Origin: a virus
Direction: 5' to 3' (one strand)
IMG/VR virus record: IMGVR_UViG_3300009408_000001
Span: 124,001 to 188,000 of that record
DNA length: 64,000 nucleotides
Within the stretch, counting starts at the first letter, position 1; every line of letters starts with the position of its first letter. The notes under the pieces are model-generated. The model saw nothing but the letters and a program-made list of their open reading frames with translations, did no database searches and was not told where the DNA came from. Below, in pieces: positions 61,567 to 64,000 of the stretch. The position numbers were made by a program, and so were the translations under genes.

Positions 61567-61601
61567 ATAAAGAGACCCTTAACGGGGCCTCTTTATTTTT
61601 T
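61567..61601 (+). terminator. intrinsic terminator, GAGACCC/GGGGCCTC type
   Basis: AATAAAGAGACCC-TTAAC-GGGGCCTCTTTATT then TTTT; one G-A/C-C mismatch compared with the copy at 60911. Confidence 0.85.
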
Positions 61602-61625
61602 GCCGTTTCAGTCATTATTAAGAAC

Positions 61626-61658
61626 CACATTACCTTACTGATAACACGTCCGTGTTAT
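61626..61658 (+). promoter_or_regulatory. early promoter plus 5' hairpin for the XRE/peptidase operon
   Basis: CACATTAC (61626-61633) and ATAACAC-GTCC-GTGTTAT (61641-61658), followed by SD TTTTTGGAG and ATG 61681. Confidence 0.75.
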
Positions 61659-61680
61659 TTAAATTTTTGGAGATTTACTT

Positions 61681-62073
61681 ATGGTAAATACAGATACGAT
61701 TATACCGAGGCAACATACGCTCGGTGAGTTAATAAAGGTGCACCGTGCTCGCGGTTCACTCTCTCAGGCTTCCCTGTCAGATATAGCGGGTTTATCCCGG
61801 ACGCATCTCTCTCGAGTAGAAGTGGGGTCGGCTAAGGCCAATCCCCTGTTTATATCTCGGCTGTCTAAGTGCTTGTCCCTGACACCGGGTGAGTCCTCTG
61901 ATCTAAGACGTGCTGCTACACGGGCAAATCGATACCTAGATAAGACAGACGTTACACGGGATGCCTTATTTAACCAGGTTGGTAAAACAATTGACATCAT
62001 GTCAGAAGGTGATGCAAATGCAATCTCCCGGATTGTACTTCATTACGCTCGTGAACTAGGAGAAGTAAAATGA
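61681..62073 (+). CDS. XRE-family helix-turn-helix regulator
   Basis: 130 residues; ATG 61681. Residues 12-72 fit the Cro/CI-type HTH: LGELIKVHRARGSLSQASLSDIAGLSRTHLSRVEVGSAKANPLFISRLSKCL, with the Q-x(3)-LAxxxGxSxxxxSxxE-like core. A C-terminal extension of about 55 residues probably dimerises. The stop overlaps the ATG of the HslV-like gene (ATGA). Probably controls its own operon or a host/phage early promoter; target unknown. Confidence 0.75.
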   Translation: MVNTDTIIPRQHTLGELIKVHRARGSLSQASLSDIAGLSRTHLSRVEVGSAKANPLFISRLSKCLSLTPGESSDLRRAATRANRYLDKTDVTRDALFNQVGKTIDIMSEGDANAISRIVLHYARELGEVK

Positions 62074-62588
62074 CAACCTTACATGCTTACATTGACGGGA
62101 ACACCGGCTATGTACTAGCCGATTCGATTGGTACCACTGATAACCCCACGGTAGGAAGAATTCCGGCTAATAAAATGTACTCCACCCCATATGCTGTCTT
62201 TGCTTTCGCTGGGGATGCTAAAGAAGCTAAACGTAAGGCAGAGTACATCATTAACCAAGGACCCATCCCAATGGACAAGTGGCTGGAGCAGATATCCGAT
62301 CCGGACAACAAGGAGCCTAAGTACGCCAGCGTAGGTATATACCGTACAGCGGAGGGAAAGTTATATTACTTCCTCTCGGAGGGGGATGTCAGGAAGTTCC
62401 ACACTATAGATAGTGGAAACTCATGGGGTGTATGTGCGGGGTCGGGTGCTGGAGCAATGTATACGTTACTACATCTTACTACCGACCGCAGCATTGAAAA
62501 ATCCCTAAAACTATTCAAGACGGTTGTGGCACTGGACAAGTTCTCGGGTGGGGAGTGTGTTTGGAAATCAATTGAGGGTAAAACATGA
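62070..62588 (+). CDS. HslV/proteasome beta-like Ntn peptidase
   Basis: 172 residues; ATGA overlap with the XRE gene. After Met removal the chain begins TTLHAYIDGNTGYVLAD, matching HslV TTIVxVRxxGxVVIxxD. Thr1 is the nucleophile; D17 falls in place, K34 follows with a one-residue shift (NKMYS, HslV K33), and the GSG at 123-125 puts S124 at the HslV position. FAFAGDAKEA matches HslV AGFAGxTADA. Known: HslV forms two hexameric rings and needs the HslU ATPase. No HslU-like gene is in the window, so it may use a host unfoldase, act alone, or be a decoy. Family call fairly strong. Confidence 0.75.
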   Translation: MTTLHAYIDGNTGYVLADSIGTTDNPTVGRIPANKMYSTPYAVFAFAGDAKEAKRKAEYIINQGPIPMDKWLEQISDPDNKEPKYASVGIYRTAEGKLYYFLSEGDVRKFHTIDSGNSWGVCAGSGAGAMYTLLHLTTDRSIEKSLKLFKTVVALDKFSGGECVWKSIEGKT

Positions 62589-63274
62589 AACATACACTGA
62601 TCTGTGATAAAACCGTCGGGATGGTACAGGTAGCTCACTTCCCACGTCACCTGCATATCTCGCCACTGCGCAGTTCTGAACCTGGGTACTTTACCAAAAA
62701 CGGTTGGACTGTAGTGGGGGACATCTCCGCAATGTTTAAATCCAGGTTATTCGAGTACATTGCGGAACGGTACAAAACTAAAGAAGGGCGGTCGGATCTG
62801 CTTACGTCTGGCCTTAAGCCAAGTATGATGCAGCACCATAAGGTTTACCCAGATAGACGGGATACATGTATCGTTATTCCTCCGGATGAAAATGCACGAC
62901 ACATGTGTACCATGTTTGGTCCATGGTATGGGACACTGAACCCGGGCCTCACGATAAGCAACACCGGGGATCGAGAAGATGGATTTGAAGCATGTCTAGC
63001 GTGGGAGTGTCGGGTCTTGGAAGCAATCGAGTCCGGTAACGAGTCGTATCTACCGACTATCCTGGAAGTAGCCGCGTTGCAGTCACACCACTACCTCCCA
63101 CATCCAAATGGAATGGAGCTGGTTACGATCACTCCAGCCGGGGTGACTACTAAACCATATTCTTCCCTGGAACTGGCAGAAATCTACAAGGGGTTCCATA
63201 AGAATGTGGACTTATACATGGCGTCGTTCACGAAAAAGAAACCAGTTAGAAAGAAACGAACGCCAAAGAAGTAA
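62585..63274 (+). CDS. hypothetical partner of the HslV-like peptidase
   Basis: 229 residues; ATGA overlap with the HslV-like gene, so strictly coupled. The segment WTVVGDISAMFKSRLFEYI resembles the FAFAGDAKEAKRKAEYI segment of its neighbour, and an EDGFEACLAWECRVLEAI helix follows in a comparable place, so it might be a degenerate second Ntn subunit without an N-terminal Thr. The C-terminus is very basic (KKKPVRKKRTPKK). No independent family recognised. Confidence 0.6.
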   Translation: MKHTLICDKTVGMVQVAHFPRHLHISPLRSSEPGYFTKNGWTVVGDISAMFKSRLFEYIAERYKTKEGRSDLLTSGLKPSMMQHHKVYPDRRDTCIVIPPDENARHMCTMFGPWYGTLNPGLTISNTGDREDGFEACLAWECRVLEAIESGNESYLPTILEVAALQSHHYLPHPNGMELVTITPAGVTTKPYSSLELAEIYKGFHKNVDLYMASFTKKKPVRKKRTPKK

Positions 63275-63283
63275 CTAACCCCC

Positions 63284-63303
63284 AGGCTCTCAACCGAGAG
63301 CCT
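63284..63303 (+). promoter_or_regulatory. intercistronic hairpin
   Basis: AGGCTCTC-AACC-GAGAGCCT perfect stem, no U-run; between the HslV-like operon and the following gene, likely a processing or attenuating element. Confidence 0.55.
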
Positions 63304-63322
63304 ACCATAGGAGTAAAGAAAC

Positions 63323-64000
63323 ATGAAACGATTTGACACAATCGCCTATCTACTCGATACAAAACTTTGTGTAATGCCTGGCATTAACGATTCCACCGTG
63401 TATCCGGTATTGGTAAGCAAACATGAGGTGCGTAACATATGTGAAGGGTCCGAAAAACCTTTCGGAGTCGCAGCATTTACTGACCTCGGGATATATGGGT
63501 ACACCGGTACCCACGGGGGCGTTACCGTCTACAACCCGGACACCACAGAACGTGTTCTCAGGATCCCACCGCCCCCTGGTGGGTGTTTAAAGTGGGCGGG
63601 ACACTCCGGGAATTATGCCGTTTCCATACTGCGCGAGGTAGTGCCAGGTACCCCCTTCGTGGTTAGGCAGTGTGACCTAGCAACCGGATACACCCAGGTG
63701 TATCGGTTATTTCCCGATCCCCAAGAAATCGACCTAGAAGACATTTCGACCATCAAGTTGGGTACCTTGAAACACAAGGGTTCTCTCCCCACGGTGGTTC
63801 TTTACATCACGTACCTGTGTTTAGCCGACGAAATACATGCGGTCGCACCATTGGATAGGGTAGATGATTACGCGCTGACCAGAATCGACTATACCGAAGA
63901 CCAGTGGGCCGTTTTCGAAAACGAATACCTGTGGCCAGAAGGGGAACTTCGGTTTCCCACAGTGAAAGAAAGTCGACCCGTATCTGGAATCCGAAAGTAC
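63323..64000 (+). CDS. 5' part of an unknown gene, cut by the window edge
   Basis: 226 codons are visible from ATG 63323 (SD TAGGAGTAAAGAAAC), still open at the end. The sequence is beta-rich with many Gly, Pro and Thr (FTDLGIYGYTGTHGGV; RIPPPPGGC), suggesting a propeller- or fibre-like fold similar in style to the partial gene at the start of the window. It may be read from the early promoter at 61626 through the hairpin at 63284. Function unknown. Confidence 0.65.
   Translation, partial: MKRFDTIAYLLDTKLCVMPGINDSTVYPVLVSKHEVRNICEGSEKPFGVAAFTDLGIYGYTGTHGGVTVYNPDTTERVLRIPPPPGGCLKWAGHSGNYAVSILREVVPGTPFVVRQCDLATGYTQVYRLFPDPQEIDLEDISTIKLGTLKHKGSLPTVVLYITYLCLADEIHAVAPLDRVDDYALTRIDYTEDQWAVFENEYLWPEGELRFPTVKESRPVSGIRKY

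Noticed and set aside
1-64000. tRNA genes, CRISPR arrays, insertion sequences, integrase or attachment sites
   Set aside because: Looked for cloverleaf ends with TTCRA loops, regularly spaced direct repeats, transposase motifs and terminal inverted repeats; none was convincing by eye.

Overview
The window looks like part of a large, lytic, nucleus-forming jumbo myophage related to phiKZ (Chimallinviridae-like); no host gene, integrase, tRNA or insertion sequence is visible. The support is internal. There are at least four separate fragments of multisubunit RNA polymerase beta/beta' chains, a tubulin/FtsZ-like protein (PhuZ-like), a B-family DNA polymerase split into two genes, and a protein whose length and position directly before a beta' N-terminal gene match the phage-nucleus shell protein ChmA. 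There are also inner-head-type proteins carrying A-x-E processing sites, and TATATTAC-like early promoters. Host and species cannot be fixed from sequence alone. All homology statements rest on motif reading and memory; no search was run.

Layout. 1-7.8 kb: early and accessory genes, including the PhuZ-like gene and a chain of overlapping unknown genes. 7.9-15.5 kb: C-terminal half of DNA polymerase (motifs B and C), a minus-strand unknown, the ChmA candidate, and the RNAP beta' N-terminal fragment with the NADYDGD catalytic loop. 15.6-23.6 kb: replication/repair-like block (SbcD-type nuclease, possible ssDNA-binding protein, a protein with a YPQQGY-repeat tail). 24-31 kb: RNAP beta C-terminal and beta' C-terminal fragments in tandem, a UvsW-like SF2 helicase and a ClpP-fold protein lacking its catalytic residues. 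31-33.6 kb: minus-strand operon with a likely -1 frameshift at T8. 33.7-37.9 kb: second beta' C-terminal fragment and four small membrane proteins. 37.9-40.3 kb (minus): an Ala/Pro-rich protein and the N-terminal half of DNA polymerase (exonuclease and motif A). 40.3-54.9 kb: virion and inner-head block with a zinc metalloprotease, baseplate J-like protein and three tandem paralogues. 55-59.9 kb: structural, baseplate-like operon. 59.9-64 kb: early genes under repeated promoter/hairpin modules, ending with an XRE regulator plus an HslV/proteasome-beta-like peptidase.

How it fits together. Early genes are preceded by a CAYATTAC motif followed, after a constant 7-8 nt, by a stem-loop that would form the extreme 5' end of the mRNA. 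GAGGCCC-type intrinsic terminators close the preceding units. The split RNAP and split polymerase genes would supply phage-directed transcription and replication, PhuZ/ChmA would build and centre the nucleus, and the A-x-E-processed proteins would be packed in the head. The most novel items are the HslV-like early operon, the triad-less ClpP-fold protein, the conserved 5' hairpin leaders and the inferred -1 frameshift.
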